A stretch of DNA of 64,000 nucleotides from an uncultured delta proteobacterium (GCA_947259215.1 CAMYLJ010000017.1:131878-195877), one strand, 5' to 3'. Positions 29,217-38,126 are shown, counted from the first letter of the stretch. A program made the numbers and translations. The notes: a model not told the origin generated them from the sequence alone.

Positions 29217-30254
29217 CTAGCACGCGGCGAAGAGGGGGATGCGCAGCATCGCGTTCCGGATCCGCTTCGGGACCGTGTCCTCACCCGCCCGCTGATCGAA
29301 GGGGACGGGCCGCAGGAACCAGCCGTTGGCGAGCAGGAGCGCGACGAAGAGCGGCCAGGGCGTCGGCGGGGCGTCCAGCTCCGGCGCCGCGTCGGGCGCC
29401 GCGTCGGGCGCGTCGGTGGGCTCGCGAAGCGCCGCCTCGACCCGTCTCCACACGTGGGAAGGCGTCGGCCGCCCGCTCGCGCCGCCGACGTTCTGTCGAC
29501 TCGGCCGGCAGCGCCAGCGGTAGAGCACCCGACCTTCCCGGCCGAGCGCGAGGACGCCCGGCTGGAAGTAGCCCTTGGGATGCGACACCCAGTCCGCGAC
29601 GGTCCACTGGCTGCTCCGGGGGCCGTCGCCCACCCGGTCATTGATGAAGAGGGAGAGCCAGCCGCGCTCCGCGCACGCGCCCGCGATCTCCTGGTGGGGA
29701 TCGCCGACGTGCACGAGGCCGGTCTCCCAGTCTTCCTCGGCATTCCTCGCCAGCGTCTGGGGCTCGCTCGTGATCGCGTAGACCTCGCCGCCCGCCTCGC
29801 GGATCGCATCGAGGACGCCGGCCTTCGCGTAGCCGCGCAACTCGCGGCGACAGGGCGGTCACCAGAAGCCGCGGTAGAAGAGGAGGGCCACGAACGCGTG
29901 TCGCGGCAGCGTCTTCTCGAGCCACTCCGCGCGAACGCCGACGGGCGGATCGAGCAGCGGCGCCGGCGACCCGGCTTCGGGCGCCGAGTCGTCGAGGTGC
30001 TTGACGTCGAAGCCCGTGTTTGCAGGCGCGATCTCGAAGCGCTCCCGCAGGCACACGTCCTGGCCGTCCTCATGCCCGCAAAGGATCAGCTGGACCTCGC
30101 GCGCGTGACCCCTGCACGCGGGCTCGGGCAGATCCTCGGGATCGAGGACCCCGGTGAGCTTGAACTCGCTCCCCCGGTCGCGGGAGAACCAGGCGCGCGC
30201 GGCCTCGGCCTCGTCGACCAGATGGGGCGGAATCGTCTCTTCGACCCGGGGCAT
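29217..30254 (-). CDS. Thioredoxin-fold peroxiredoxin-like selenoprotein (in-frame TGA as Sec)
   Basis: Two open frames in the same phase are joined by a single TGA at 29859-29861. Read through, the protein is 345 aa and the junction reads LLFYRGFW-U132-PPC135-RRELRGY. Peroxiredoxin-like AhpC/TSA relatives have FYRGxWCPxC here, so TGA replaces exactly the first Cys of the CxxC redox pair. A GC-rich hairpin 16 nt after the TGA could be a bacterial SECIS. Downstream, GGEVYAITSEP and WLSLFINDRVG continue the thioredoxin fold, and a hydrophobic segment lies near the C-terminus (WPLFVALLLANGWFL). The ATG at 30254 has AAGAAGGAG. The alternative is a nonsense mutation. Sec machinery genes are not in the window. 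Confidence 0.72.
29832..29848 (-). promoter_or_regulatory. Candidate bacterial SECIS hairpin
   Basis: On the minus strand GCCGCG-AGTTG-CGCGGC forms a 6-bp stem with a 5-nt loop that carries G at its second position. Sixteen bases separate the TGA from the loop, within the spacing known for bacterial SECIS elements. Confidence 0.5.
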
Positions 30255-30336
30255 CGGCTCCTTCTTCCGGGAAGCATACCGCCCGATGGATCCCTGTGTG
30301 AATGGACATGCGTCCGGTTGGCGGATCGGCCCTTCC

Positions 30337-30412
30337 GGGGGCCGCATCGGGGCCGGGGCCGTCCTGGCGACTGCCCCTGGCCGCCCTGGACCCGGCTTCG
30401 AACCTGGGTTTC
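30337..30412 (+). repeat. Spacer repeat ending in a tRNA-Arg remnant
   Basis: GGGGCCGCAT and GGGGCCGTCCTGG recur at 32443-32480. At 30395 the sequence GCTTCGAACCTGG, the tRNA-Arg anticodon loop and stem, is recognisable but the T-arm is lost. It separates the selenoprotein gene from the monooxygenase gene. Confidence 0.5.
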
Positions 30413-30445
30413 GCGGGTCGCGTTGGGCGACCCTCCGTCTCCGGA

Positions 30446-32110
30446 TCACGACGCTTGGGCGTCGTCCGCTCGGTGGGCCGGCTCGAAGGTGAACCCCTCG
30501 TAGTTCTTGGCCGCTACGTCGGCGATGCGCTGGTAGTAGATCGAGCCACCCAGGTACGCGAAGAAGTAGCGGGGCTTGCCCTCGATGTTCGCGCCCGTCC
30601 ACCAGGAGTCGGTGCGGGGGAAGAGCGTAGCGTTGGCGAGCGCGCTGACTTCGGCGGCCCAGGCCTCTTCGCTGGCCACCGTGGGCTCGACGGCACCCAA
30701 CTCCTGCTCGCGCAGGTGCTGCACGCAGCTGCCGATCCAGTCCATCTGGCGCTCGGCGCCGAGCGGCATGTTGTAGAACACGCCGGGCGACCCGGGACCG
30801 TGGATCATGAACAGGTTGGGAAAGCCGCTGATCGTCATCCCGAGATAGTTGTGGAATCGGTCGCTCCATCTCTCCTTCAGGCTGAAGCCGCCGCGTCCCT
30901 TCGGGTTGAGACGCAGCATCGTTCCGCTGATGGCGTCGAAGCCGGTCGCCAGCACGAGCATCTCGATGGGATGCTCGCCTGACCGGGTGATCACGCTCGT
31001 TGGCGTGAACCGCTCGATGGGGTCCTCGCGCAGGTCGACCAGGGTCACGTTGTCGCGATTGAAGGCGTCGAAGTAGCCGTCTTCGAGGATCGGGCGCTTA
31101 GTGATCACGAAGTGGTCGGGCATCAACTTCTCGGCGGTCTCGGGGTCGCGCACGATCTCACGGATCTTGGCGCGCACGAAGTCGGCCAGCGTCGCGTTGG
31201 CTTCCTCGCTGATCGCGATGTCGCTGTAGAGGTTCAGGAAGAATCCGAAGCCACCGCGCTGCCACAGCTTTTCGTACAGCGCCTGACGCTGCTCGGGGGT
31301 GTCGTCGAGCGCGGAGCGTGCCGGGTTGGGATCGAAGGGGAAGCCTCCCTGGTTCGCGTGCATCTTCGCGATGACCGAGTGCCAGTTCGCCCTCGCTTCC
31401 GCCATCTCCTCCGGCATGATGGGGCGGTTCCCGGCCGGAAAGGCGAACTGCGCCGTGCGTTGGAGCACCGTCACGTGCGCCGCCTCCTTGGCGATCTCGG
31501 GAATCGACTGGATCCCCGAGGAGCCCGTACCGATCACGGCGACGCGCTTGCCCTCGAAGGAGACCGGCTCGTGGGGCCAGCGGCCGGTGTGGTAGCACTC
31601 GCCCGCGAATTCGTGGATCCCCGGGATGTCCGGCATGTTCGCCGTCGAGAGGGCCCCCACCGCACAGATCAGGAACTGGGAGGAGGCGCACACGCCGGTG
31701 CTGGTCTCAACCGTCCAGCGCTGCGCCGCTTCGTCGTAGCGGGCGTCTTCCACCCAGGTCTCGAACTGGATGTCGCGGCGGAGGTCGAACCGATCGGCGA
31801 CATGTTCGAGGTAGTCCAGCACGGCGGACTGCTCGGACTGGGTCTCGGCCCAGTCCCACTCCTTCATGAGCTCTTCCGAGAAGGTGTAGCAGTAGAAGGG
31901 GCTGCCGGGGCCATCGACCCGTGCGCCCGGGTAGCGGTTGTACCACCAGGTACCACCGACGTCGCTGGCGCCGTCGTACACGCGGACCGAAAGGCCCATC
32001 TCGCGCAGGTGGTGGAGGGCGTACATGCCGCTGACACCCGCTCCGATGATCACCACGTCATAGTGTTCGGTCGAGCCGGTCTGCGACGACGACTGATCCT
32101 CGCGCGTCAT
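30446..32110 (-). CDS. Flavin-dependent monooxygenase, Baeyer-Villiger type
   Basis: The 554-aa protein has an FAD-binding Rossmann motif GAGVSGMYALHHL near the N-terminus. The type I BVMO fingerprint F-x-G-x3-H-x3-W is present as FAGECYHTGRW, and a second, NADPH-binding Rossmann motif reads VIGTGSSGIQ. The TWWYNRYPGARVD segment is also typical. It would use NADPH and oxygen to turn ketones (cyclic or steroid-like) into esters or lactones. A GGAGGAAAG site lies before the ATG at 32110. It is alone between tRNA-Arg scars, without an obvious partner gene, though the island also has hydrolases that could open lactones. Confidence 0.88.
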   Translation of the reverse strand: MTREDQSSSQTGSTEHYDVVIIGAGVSGMYALHHLREMGLSVRVYDGASDVGGTWWYNRYPGARVDGPGSPFYCYTFSEELMKEWDWAETQSEQSAVLDYLEHVADRFDLRRDIQFETWVEDARYDEAAQRWTVETSTGVCASSQFLICAVGALSTANMPDIPGIHEFAGECYHTGRWPHEPVSFEGKRVAVIGTGSSGIQSIPEIAKEAAHVTVLQRTAQFAFPAGNRPIMPEEMAEARANWHSVIAKMHANQGGFPFDPNPARSALDDTPEQRQALYEKLWQRGGFGFFLNLYSDIAISEEANATLADFVRAKIREIVRDPETAEKLMPDHFVITKRPILEDGYFDAFNRDNVTLVDLREDPIERFTPTSVITRSGEHPIEMLVLATGFDAISGTMLRLNPKGRGGFSLKERWSDRFHNYLGMTISGFPNLFMIHGPGSPGVFYNMPLGAERQMDWIGSCVQHLREQELGAVEPTVASEEAWAAEVSALANATLFPRTDSWWTGANIEGKPRYFFAYLGGSIYYQRIADVAAKNYEGFTFEPAHRADDAQAS

Positions 32111-32442
32111 TCTTTCCTCCAGCGCAGGACGTCCATGGATGTTCCGCCGTGACCCCGTACCTCGGTGCCCCATGGTCGGAGAGCCACGTCATCCCAAGGC
32201 AGATCAAGGATACTACGCCCCCGCTTGTGGCTCCCGTGACCGAGGTGCCTCGAACCTCGGGGTCGGGGGGCTCCTGCGCCTCGGGCCGTCCATCGCGTTC
32301 CCGAGGCGCACAGGTCGGAAACATGGACGATGTCCTGTGCACCGGAACCGGCTGAGTTCGCCTTCACGGTTTGCGGTCGTGCAGGCATTCGCTGCGAGAG
32401 AGACTTCGGGAGCTCGCTCGTGACACACGCCACGGGGGACTT

Positions 32443-32599
32443 GGGGGGCCGCATAGGGCCGTCGGGGCCGTCCTGGTGACCGCTCGTGGCCGCGCCTGAC
32501 CGCCCCGGGCCGGGCTGGCGGCGCAACTAGCCGGATTGCCTACGTCTCCGGCGATTCTTCGAACCTGGGGGTCGGGGGTTCGAATCCTTCGGGCGTGCC
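32443..32599 (+). repeat. Spacer repeat plus tRNA-Arg(TCG) 3-prime half
   Basis: The spacer repeat seen at 30337 is followed at 32557-32599 by CTTCGAACCTGGGGGTCGGG and GGTTCGAATCCTTC, a tRNA-Arg 3-prime half. Another short copy of CTCGAACCTCGGGGTCGGGG lies near 32244. The gap 32111-32657 contains no gene. Confidence 0.6.
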
Positions 32600-32657
32600 C
32601 GGGGGTTACTGCGGAACGGTTACGGGATCTGGCTCTCGTAGCGCTCAACGCGCAGGC

Positions 32658-33503
32658 TCAAGAAGCCTGGACCGGCTTCTCGGCGATGAGCTCGACAGGT
32701 GCGACTCGCCCGCGAGAGATGTTCTCGACCATGTTCCCGACCTTGGTGGGGGCGGTCTCTCCCATGAGGATGTGGAGCCCCAGGGGCGGTGGACCCGCGG
32801 CAGTCTCCGCTCTGGCCTGAAGCTCGGCAAAGAACTGCTGCGCGAACCCGGACCTGTCCCGCTCCATCGTGACCCGGAATCCGACCTCATCCAGGGCTTG
32901 CTTGTACTCGTCGGGCCGCGCCAGGGAGCTTCCCTCCGGGCTGCCAGCCCAGGGAACTGGGAACTCGAGGTCGCCGTCGCCGACGCGCATCACGTCGTAG
33001 ATGCCGAGCCTTCCGCCGGGCTTCAGCACGCGGTGGAGTTCGGAGGCGAGCGCGTGCTTGTCGGCGATGTTCATTCCCACGTGGAGCATGTAAACCCGGT
33101 CGAAGGCGGCTTCCGGGCAGGGGATCGCCGAAGCGTCGGCCTGCTCGAGGTGGATGCGGTCGGCCAGCCCGACCCAGGAGTTCAGGACCGTCCCGGCCTC
33201 GACGTACTCACGCGTGAGATCGATCCCGGTCACCCGGCAGCCATACCGCTCCGCAGAGAAGCGGCTCGCCCCTCCCAAACCGCAGCCTACGTCGAGGACG
33301 TGGTCTCCGGAGCCGATGGCCAGCTGGTCGAGGAAGTGCTCCGTCGCGACCCGCCCCCCAATGTGGAACTCGTCGACCGGTGCGAGGTCGTCCACGCCTG
33401 CAGTCTCAGGCGACCTGCCCAACTCCTCCAAGCCGCTCGCGATCGCGTCGAGCAGGCTGCCATGGGTGTAGTGACTCGCGACTAGATTCTCGTCAGGCAT
33501 CAT
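32658..33503 (-). CDS. SAM-dependent class I methyltransferase
   Basis: The 281-aa protein has motif I HVLDVGCGLGGASRF, an acidic loop in GCRVTGIDLTREYVEAG, and post-motif HRVLKPGGRLGIYDV. The pattern is that of UbiE/sarcosine-dimethylglycine methyltransferase-like enzymes acting on small molecules. The N-terminal HYTHGSLLDAI segment and a partly capped C-terminal half fit that group. The substrate is unknown. It is a single gene between a tRNA-Arg scar and the right-end repeat of segment 2. The start is probably the second of two adjacent Met codons. Confidence 0.82.
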   Translation of the reverse strand: MMPDENLVASHYTHGSLLDAIASGLEELGRSPETAGVDDLAPVDEFHIGGRVATEHFLDQLAIGSGDHVLDVGCGLGGASRFSAERYGCRVTGIDLTREYVEAGTVLNSWVGLADRIHLEQADASAIPCPEAAFDRVYMLHVGMNIADKHALASELHRVLKPGGRLGIYDVMRVGDGDLEFPVPWAGSPEGSSLARPDEYKQALDEVGFRVTMERDRSGFAQQFFAELQARAETAAGPPPLGLHILMGETAPTKVGNMVENISRGRVAPVELIAEKPVQAS

Positions 33504-33629
33504 CGACTCCAGGCGTTCGGTGACCGCTCAGCACGTTGGCCACTGTACCAGCCCGGCCCTTTCGAGCTCTCCAGGAGAACCGTCGGAGATGAGTCGAGTT
33601 CGGTTCCCGTCGTTGATACCGAAACGGAA

Positions 33630-33757
33630 TCGCCCGGTCCGAATTGGTCGCAGCTGGTTGACTGGGTCCCGCCAACCCTCACTGCGCTGCAGGCAGCGGG
33701 GGGTCTCGGAGAAGTTGGGATACAATGGGATACAAGCTTCACCTCTTCGGACCCCTG
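33630..33757 (+). repeat. Right-end repeat of segment 2, with tandem TGGGATACAA
   Basis: It is homologous to 57784-57911 over about 128 bp. It contains TGGGATACAA twice in exact tandem (33716-33735), which resembles arm-type recombinase sites and is the counterpart of the CATGAGCAC pairs in segment 1. Confidence 0.75.
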
Positions 33758-33817
33758 CGTTTCCGCGGGGTTACGGCCGGAGGTTGTAGGTTCGAGTCCC
33801 GTCCGCCCCGCCATAAG
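33757..33817 (+). repeat. tRNA-Asp 3-prime end, att scar 3
   Basis: Bases 33757-33814 are identical to 60911-60968 (58 bp). The last 26 match the intact tRNA-Asp. The 5-prime part (TTACGGCCGGAGGTTGTAGG) is a diverged version of the anticodon stem/variable loop, suggesting it derives from a tRNA-Asp of another host. A stem-loop (ACCCC-t-GCG / CGC-GGGGT) overlaps its left edge. Confidence 0.85.
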
Positions 33818-34023
33818 TCCCCGGAATCGCTTAGGAATTCGCGTTCTGGTGGTGCTTGGTTTCGCGCTTTGGCCGCGCTTGGTTGCCCCGGCGAGCGCCT
33901 GATCTCGGACCCCTGACGCCTGGATGCGCGCGGCTCGTCGAACTGCGTCGTCCGATAGTTCGACGTCGAGCACCAGGCTTCGAACCCGGGGGGTCGGTGG
34001 CGCGAATCCTTCCCGGCGAGCCA
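33815..34023 (+). repeat. Left-end repeat of segment 3 and tRNA-Arg half
   Basis: Bases 33815-33925 repeat 28851-28965. At 33977-34023 a tRNA-Arg(TCG) 3-prime half follows (GAGCACCAGGCTTCGAACCC and onward), somewhat degraded in the T-arm. The order Asp scar, spacer of about 150 bp, Arg scar is the same as at 28824-29040 and 60911-61220. Confidence 0.72.
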
Positions 34024-34066
34024 AGGGCCTGAGTCGAGGGGTTCTCCATTCCACATGGGTGTCTGG

Positions 34067-35221
34067 CTACGCCACTGCCATCCGGCTCCCCACGCGCGTG
34101 AGCGGTCGCCGAAGGGTGATGTCCAGCAGAGCGTCACCTCCGCAGGCGCTCAACATCTCCCTGCCGGCCTCGCGATCGGTTTCGCCCTGGGTGGCGAACC
34201 AGTCGAGGCCTGGCTGGAGCACCCAGAGCAGATAGGTGGACGCGCCCATCGGTACAGGGACGCCCCGCAGCTCGGCGTCGAACTTCCCGACGACGGCTTC
34301 GTCGAAGCCGTCCGGCGAGATCACTGAGCGGGGCGGAAGGTCCGCGTGCTCGTCCACCCAGGCGTTGTAGAGCTCTCCGGACCGGACAAGGCTCGGGGCC
34401 ACGTCCGTAATGCACAGCCGGAGCAGGGAGAGGACGGTCTTGGGAACCTCGTCGCCCGCCAGATACTCCATCTCGGTCTCCGCGAACTCCGGCGACTGGA
34501 TCTCCGGCGTGTTCATGTGCTCGGTCCAGCGGAAGACCCGCGGCGCGCGCGTCTTCATGAGCTGGGAGGGCTCCGGATCTCGGGCCAGATGCCCGAACAG
34601 CGACCCCATCAGCACGTGGTCGGCGATGGTCGGAAGTCCGCCGAACAGGTACGGCAGCGTCGTGAAGTGCTCCTCGAGGATGTCGAGGACCTCGAAGTAG
34701 ATCTGCTCCAGCACGGGCCGAAGAGCAGGGCTGTCGCCAAGGCCGGCGCGCTTGCCCTCCATCCGCTCCGCGATGAGAGAGCCGTAGTGGTCGAGCTCTT
34801 CGTTGGTGCCCTGCGGCTTGAAGGAGCGCCCGAACTCCCGGCCGACGAAGCCGTAGTTCTCGTCCATGAAGTTCCAGCGGTAGTGCCAGGCGACGCGCCC
34901 CAGCTCGGCCTCCAGCAATACCTCGAAGAGCCGCACGACGAGCTGTTGCCGCGGGCCCGGCGGATAGGCGGCCGGCTCCGGAAACCGCTCCTCGAGGAAG
35001 TCGAAGATCGCCTTCGTGTCCTGGACCACGGTTCCGTCCGGTGCCTCGAGCTGCGGGATCCGATGGTTCTCGCTGGTGGGGCGGACGTACTCCCGAAATC
35101 GCCTCGACGCCGGGAGGCGCTCCACGAAGGGAATCCCCTTCTTGCGAAGGTAGCTTCGAGTCTCGGCCGTAGCGTAGGACGCATACGAGCCGTAGAGGAC
35201 GTAGGGGGATTCGTCTCCCAT
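34067..35221 (-). CDS. Glutathione S-transferase-like protein with long C-terminal domain
   Basis: The 384-aa protein has an N-terminal thioredoxin-like GST domain (YVLYGSYASYATAETRSYLR; cis-Pro and substrate loop in HRIPQLEAPDGTVVQDTKAI) and a helical C-terminal half that is longer than in classical GSTs. The possible catalytic Ser/Tyr lies in GSYASYATAET. It resembles the 342-aa GST-like protein at 40976, and the two may be diverged paralogues. It is the last gene of the seven-gene minus-strand set 34067-40794. A conjugation role in detoxifying a halogenated or electrophilic compound is inferred from the neighbours. Confidence 0.7.
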   Translation of the reverse strand: MGDESPYVLYGSYASYATAETRSYLRKKGIPFVERLPASRRFREYVRPTSENHRIPQLEAPDGTVVQDTKAIFDFLEERFPEPAAYPPGPRQQLVVRLFEVLLEAELGRVAWHYRWNFMDENYGFVGREFGRSFKPQGTNEELDHYGSLIAERMEGKRAGLGDSPALRPVLEQIYFEVLDILEEHFTTLPYLFGGLPTIADHVLMGSLFGHLARDPEPSQLMKTRAPRVFRWTEHMNTPEIQSPEFAETEMEYLAGDEVPKTVLSLLRLCITDVAPSLVRSGELYNAWVDEHADLPPRSVISPDGFDEAVVGKFDAELRGVPVPMGASTYLLWVLQPGLDWFATQGETDREAGREMLSACGGDALLDITLRRPLTRVGSRMAVA

Positions 35222-35241
35222 GGGCTTCTCCAGGCAGCTGG

Positions 35242-35928
35242 TCAGAAGAATGACAACCGAGGGCCTCTCAGCGCGGGGATCTTCTCGCTCTCGGGCAGGG
35301 TGCAGATCCGATCCATCCGCGTGACGCTGCCGTCCGCGTACTCCCAGACGAGCTGCTCGCCGTCGAGGTAGCGCCTGACCACGACCGGTCCCCATCCGAA
35401 CGCGCGGAAATCGAGCACGCCGTCGTTCCAGATCATGCTGGCCGATGTCCGCGCGCAGTATTCCTTGCCGCGGAGGGTGAACAGCACCGCCCCCTGCGTG
35501 TCGTTGGTGGTCTCGCCGAGGGTGCTGTTCGGACCGGCATCGTGGATGAGGCCCGAAGAGGTGACCACCGTACGGCGCCCGCACTGCTCGACGCGCTCCG
35601 CGTGGCCGATGTGATCCCCCTCCACACCGATCCAAAGGCCGCGGATGTCCGCCGCTCCGCGGACCAGCGGCTCGGTGCATTCGGCCAGGATCGGAAGCGG
35701 GAAGTGGCTGTAGCTGCAGCCGGGCGTGTTCCCCTTCGGGATGTCGGCCGCCATCTTTCCGCTGCCGTCGAGCTCGCGCAGGTCGCAGTGGTCGATGGTG
35801 CTGCCGTCGCCCGCGAGGGCGGCCGGGTCGGTCGTGAGCGGGGGGCGGGCGGAGAAGAACAGCTGCCAGAAGGTGGCCAGGAACAGGACCACGACGGAGA
35901 GCAGGATTCGAACGAGCCACTTGGTCAT
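35242..35928 (-). CDS. Membrane-anchored protein of unknown function
   Basis: The 228-aa protein has one N-terminal membrane helix (WLVRILLSVVVLFLATFWQLFF) and a Cys-containing extracytoplasmic domain. Cys residues in DHCDLREL, GCSYSHFPL, LAECTEPL, EQCGRRT, EYCART and RICTLPE could form disulfides. I do not recognise the family. It lies 20 bp from the GST gene and 21 bp from the sulfatase gene on the same strand, so it is co-transcribed and probably acts in the periplasm with the sulfatase. Confidence 0.55.
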   Translation of the reverse strand: MTKWLVRILLSVVVLFLATFWQLFFSARPPLTTDPAALAGDGSTIDHCDLRELDGSGKMAADIPKGNTPGCSYSHFPLPILAECTEPLVRGAADIRGLWIGVEGDHIGHAERVEQCGRRTVVTSSGLIHDAGPNSTLGETTNDTQGAVLFTLRGKEYCARTSASMIWNDGVLDFRAFGWGPVVVRRYLDGEQLVWEYADGSVTRMDRICTLPESEKIPALRGPRLSFF

Positions 35929-35949
35929 CGAAGTCTTCTCGACAGGAGG

Positions 35950-37740
35950 TCAGGCCCTTCGCTGGCGACTGAAGAGATAGAAGGGGAGCAACGTCAGCAC
36001 CAACAGGATGCCGACCAGGATCGCCGGCCCGGCCCGGTTGCGCAGACCATTGATCGCAACCTGTCTTTGCGCGTCGAACCCCTGCGGGACCGGCAGGACG
36101 CCGTTGCTCTTCGCGTAGTCGTGATAGTGCGAGAGCATTCGTTGCAGTCGATGGGGCAGGATGCCCGCGAGGTCCCTCGTTTCGCCCGGGTCGTTGGCAA
36201 TGTCGTAGAGGTGCCACTCGCCGTCTCCGGCCGGCCCCCGGTTCATCACGATCTTGTAGTCGCCCTCGTACAGAGCCGCATTGCCTCCGAGCTCGTAGCC
36301 CACGGTCTCCCCCTCCCCGTAGACGCGATCGACGCGGCCTTCGAGCAGAGGGACGAGGCTGTGGCCGATCATGGGCTCGACGACCCGACCTCCGTAGCGC
36401 TCCCGCGGTGGTTTCGTGCCGGTCAGCTCGAGGATCGTGGGTGCGATGTCGGTGACCCAGCTGAAGGCGTGGGTCATGGAGCGGGCGGATCGCAGGGGCG
36501 TGCCCGCGATGATCAGCGGCACGCGCAGGCCGCCTTCGCCCGTGTAGAACTTGTAGTAGGCCAGGGGGGATGCGGCGGCGCTGGCGAAGCTCGCGCCGAT
36601 CGAGTTGAAGCTTCCCTTCAGGCCGAGCGTGTCGTAGTCGGTGGAATAGCCGCGCCGCCCGAGCGCGAAGCGCAGGAGCGGCGCCTCCGGGTCCGCCGGG
36701 CCGGAGGCCTCACTGCCGTTGTCCGAAGTGAAGATCACGATCGTGTTCTCGTACAGGCCTCTTCGCTTCAGGTGCTCGATCAGGCGCCCCATGTGGAAGT
36801 CCATGGCTTCCACCATCGCGGCGTAGACGGCCATGCGCTTGGCCTGATAGCGCTTCTCTTCGGGAGAGAGCGCAAACCAGTCCCCGGTCGTCGCCATCGC
36901 GACCATTCCAGCTCCCTCCGGGATGATGCCCAGCCGCGCGGCTCTCCGACGGCGCTCGTAGCGCAGGCGATCCCAGCCTTCGTCGTAGACGCCCATGTAG
37001 CGGTCGATGAACTCCTGGGGCGCCTGGACCGGGATGTGGACCGCTTGGAAGGGGACGTAGGCGAAGAAGGGTCGTCCGTCATTCGCATTGCTGTCGATGA
37101 ACTCGATCGTCTTGTCGATCAGGAAGCGCGAGGAGTAGAAGTCCTCCGGAAGCTCGGTCTCCTTCCCGTCTGCGAACCAGTTGGCCTTGTCGTAGATCGG
37201 CAGGTAGGCCTTCTGCTCCCAGTTGTCTGCGCCGCTGTCGGCGAGGACGATCGTGCGCTCGAATCCGCGACGGCTCGGCAGGAGATCGGGTGTCATGCCG
37301 AGGTGCCACTTGCCGGCGATGTAGGTGTGATAGCCGGCGTCCTCCAGGAGTGTCGCGATCGTTACGACGTTGCGTCCCAGGGTGCCCTGGTAGTGGGCGT
37401 GCTGGCTGTGCTCGGGTGGAAGCATCTCTGGAATGTTGGGAACGCCCGCGCGGTGGCTGTCGACACCGGTGAGCAGCATCGCGCGCGAGGGCGCACAGCT
37501 CGCGGCGGTGTGATAATTGGTGAACTGCACGCCCTGATCGGCCAGCGCGGAGATCGTTGGCGTTTCGATCTCGCTCCCGTATGGCGCCGTGTCGGTGAAG
37601 CCCAGGTCGTCGGCGAGAATCAATACGATGTTTGGGCGTGGCTGGCCTGCCGCGGGCTGCGTCAACCAGAAGATCGCCAGCGCAATGCACCCGATCGTCC
37701 GAATCAGAGACCTGGGGAGCTGCCGCCTTCGGGCCCTCAT
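35950..37740 (-). CDS. Exported arylsulfatase-type sulfatase
   Basis: The 596-aa protein has a signal peptide (LIRTIGCIALAIFWLTQPAAG). NIVLILADDLGFTD carries two metal-binding Asp. The active-site C82-A-P-S-R (formylglycine precursor) is followed by AMLLTG, and the metal site TSDNGSE and the GKWHLG signature are present. A hydrophobic helix at the C-terminus (AGPAILVGILLVLTLLPFYLF) plus a basic end would anchor it in the membrane. It overlaps the DUF4345-like gene by four bases. A formylglycine-generating enzyme is needed but is not seen here. The substrate is unknown. Confidence 0.88.
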   Translation of the reverse strand: MRARRRQLPRSLIRTIGCIALAIFWLTQPAAGQPRPNIVLILADDLGFTDTAPYGSEIETPTISALADQGVQFTNYHTAASCAPSRAMLLTGVDSHRAGVPNIPEMLPPEHSQHAHYQGTLGRNVVTIATLLEDAGYHTYIAGKWHLGMTPDLLPSRRGFERTIVLADSGADNWEQKAYLPIYDKANWFADGKETELPEDFYSSRFLIDKTIEFIDSNANDGRPFFAYVPFQAVHIPVQAPQEFIDRYMGVYDEGWDRLRYERRRRAARLGIIPEGAGMVAMATTGDWFALSPEEKRYQAKRMAVYAAMVEAMDFHMGRLIEHLKRRGLYENTIVIFTSDNGSEASGPADPEAPLLRFALGRRGYSTDYDTLGLKGSFNSIGASFASAAASPLAYYKFYTGEGGLRVPLIIAGTPLRSARSMTHAFSWVTDIAPTILELTGTKPPRERYGGRVVEPMIGHSLVPLLEGRVDRVYGEGETVGYELGGNAALYEGDYKIVMNRGPAGDGEWHLYDIANDPGETRDLAGILPHRLQRMLSHYHDYAKSNGVLPVPQGFDAQRQVAINGLRNRAGPAILVGILLVLTLLPFYLFSRQRRA

Positions 37741-38126
37741 TCCGCCTCTGGCAGCTTCGTGGATGCCAGCACCAGGAGGGATGCGATCACTATTTCGGGA
37801 ATGATCATCTGCACGAGAAGGGCTGCGTCATGGAACAGCCAGGCCAGCACGCGGAGCGTGGCGACCAGCGCAAGGAGGATGGCCGGCGCGATGAACCACT
37901 CGCGCTTGAGCGTCGCCAGCGCCGTCAGGATCATGAGCCCCATGCCGAGAAAGAGCGCACCGACGTCGCCGATCTGGGAGCTCCGCGCCGCGCCATCGAG
38001 CAAAGGCATCTCCAGGCCCTTGGCGGCCCCGGCGGGCGAGACGACGAAGCGCAGACCGGTCACGACGAAGCCGATCGCAGGAAGAGCGAGAACGACCCGA
38101 AGCACCCCGTTCAGGGTTCCGCTCAT
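37737..38126 (-). CDS. Four-helix membrane protein, DUF4345-like
   Basis: The 129-aa protein has four predicted membrane helices, an early RFVVSPAGAAKGLEMPLLDG loop, and the GDVGALFLGMGLMIL helix typical of small DUF4345-type integral membrane proteins. No function is known for these. ATGA overlaps with both neighbours (sulfatase downstream, PfpI upstream) show tight coupling. Confidence 0.6.
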   Translation of the reverse strand: MSGTLNGVLRVVLALPAIGFVVTGLRFVVSPAGAAKGLEMPLLDGAARSSQIGDVGALFLGMGLMILTALATLKREWFIAPAILLALVATLRVLAWLFHDAALLVQMIIPEIVIASLLVLASTKLPEAE

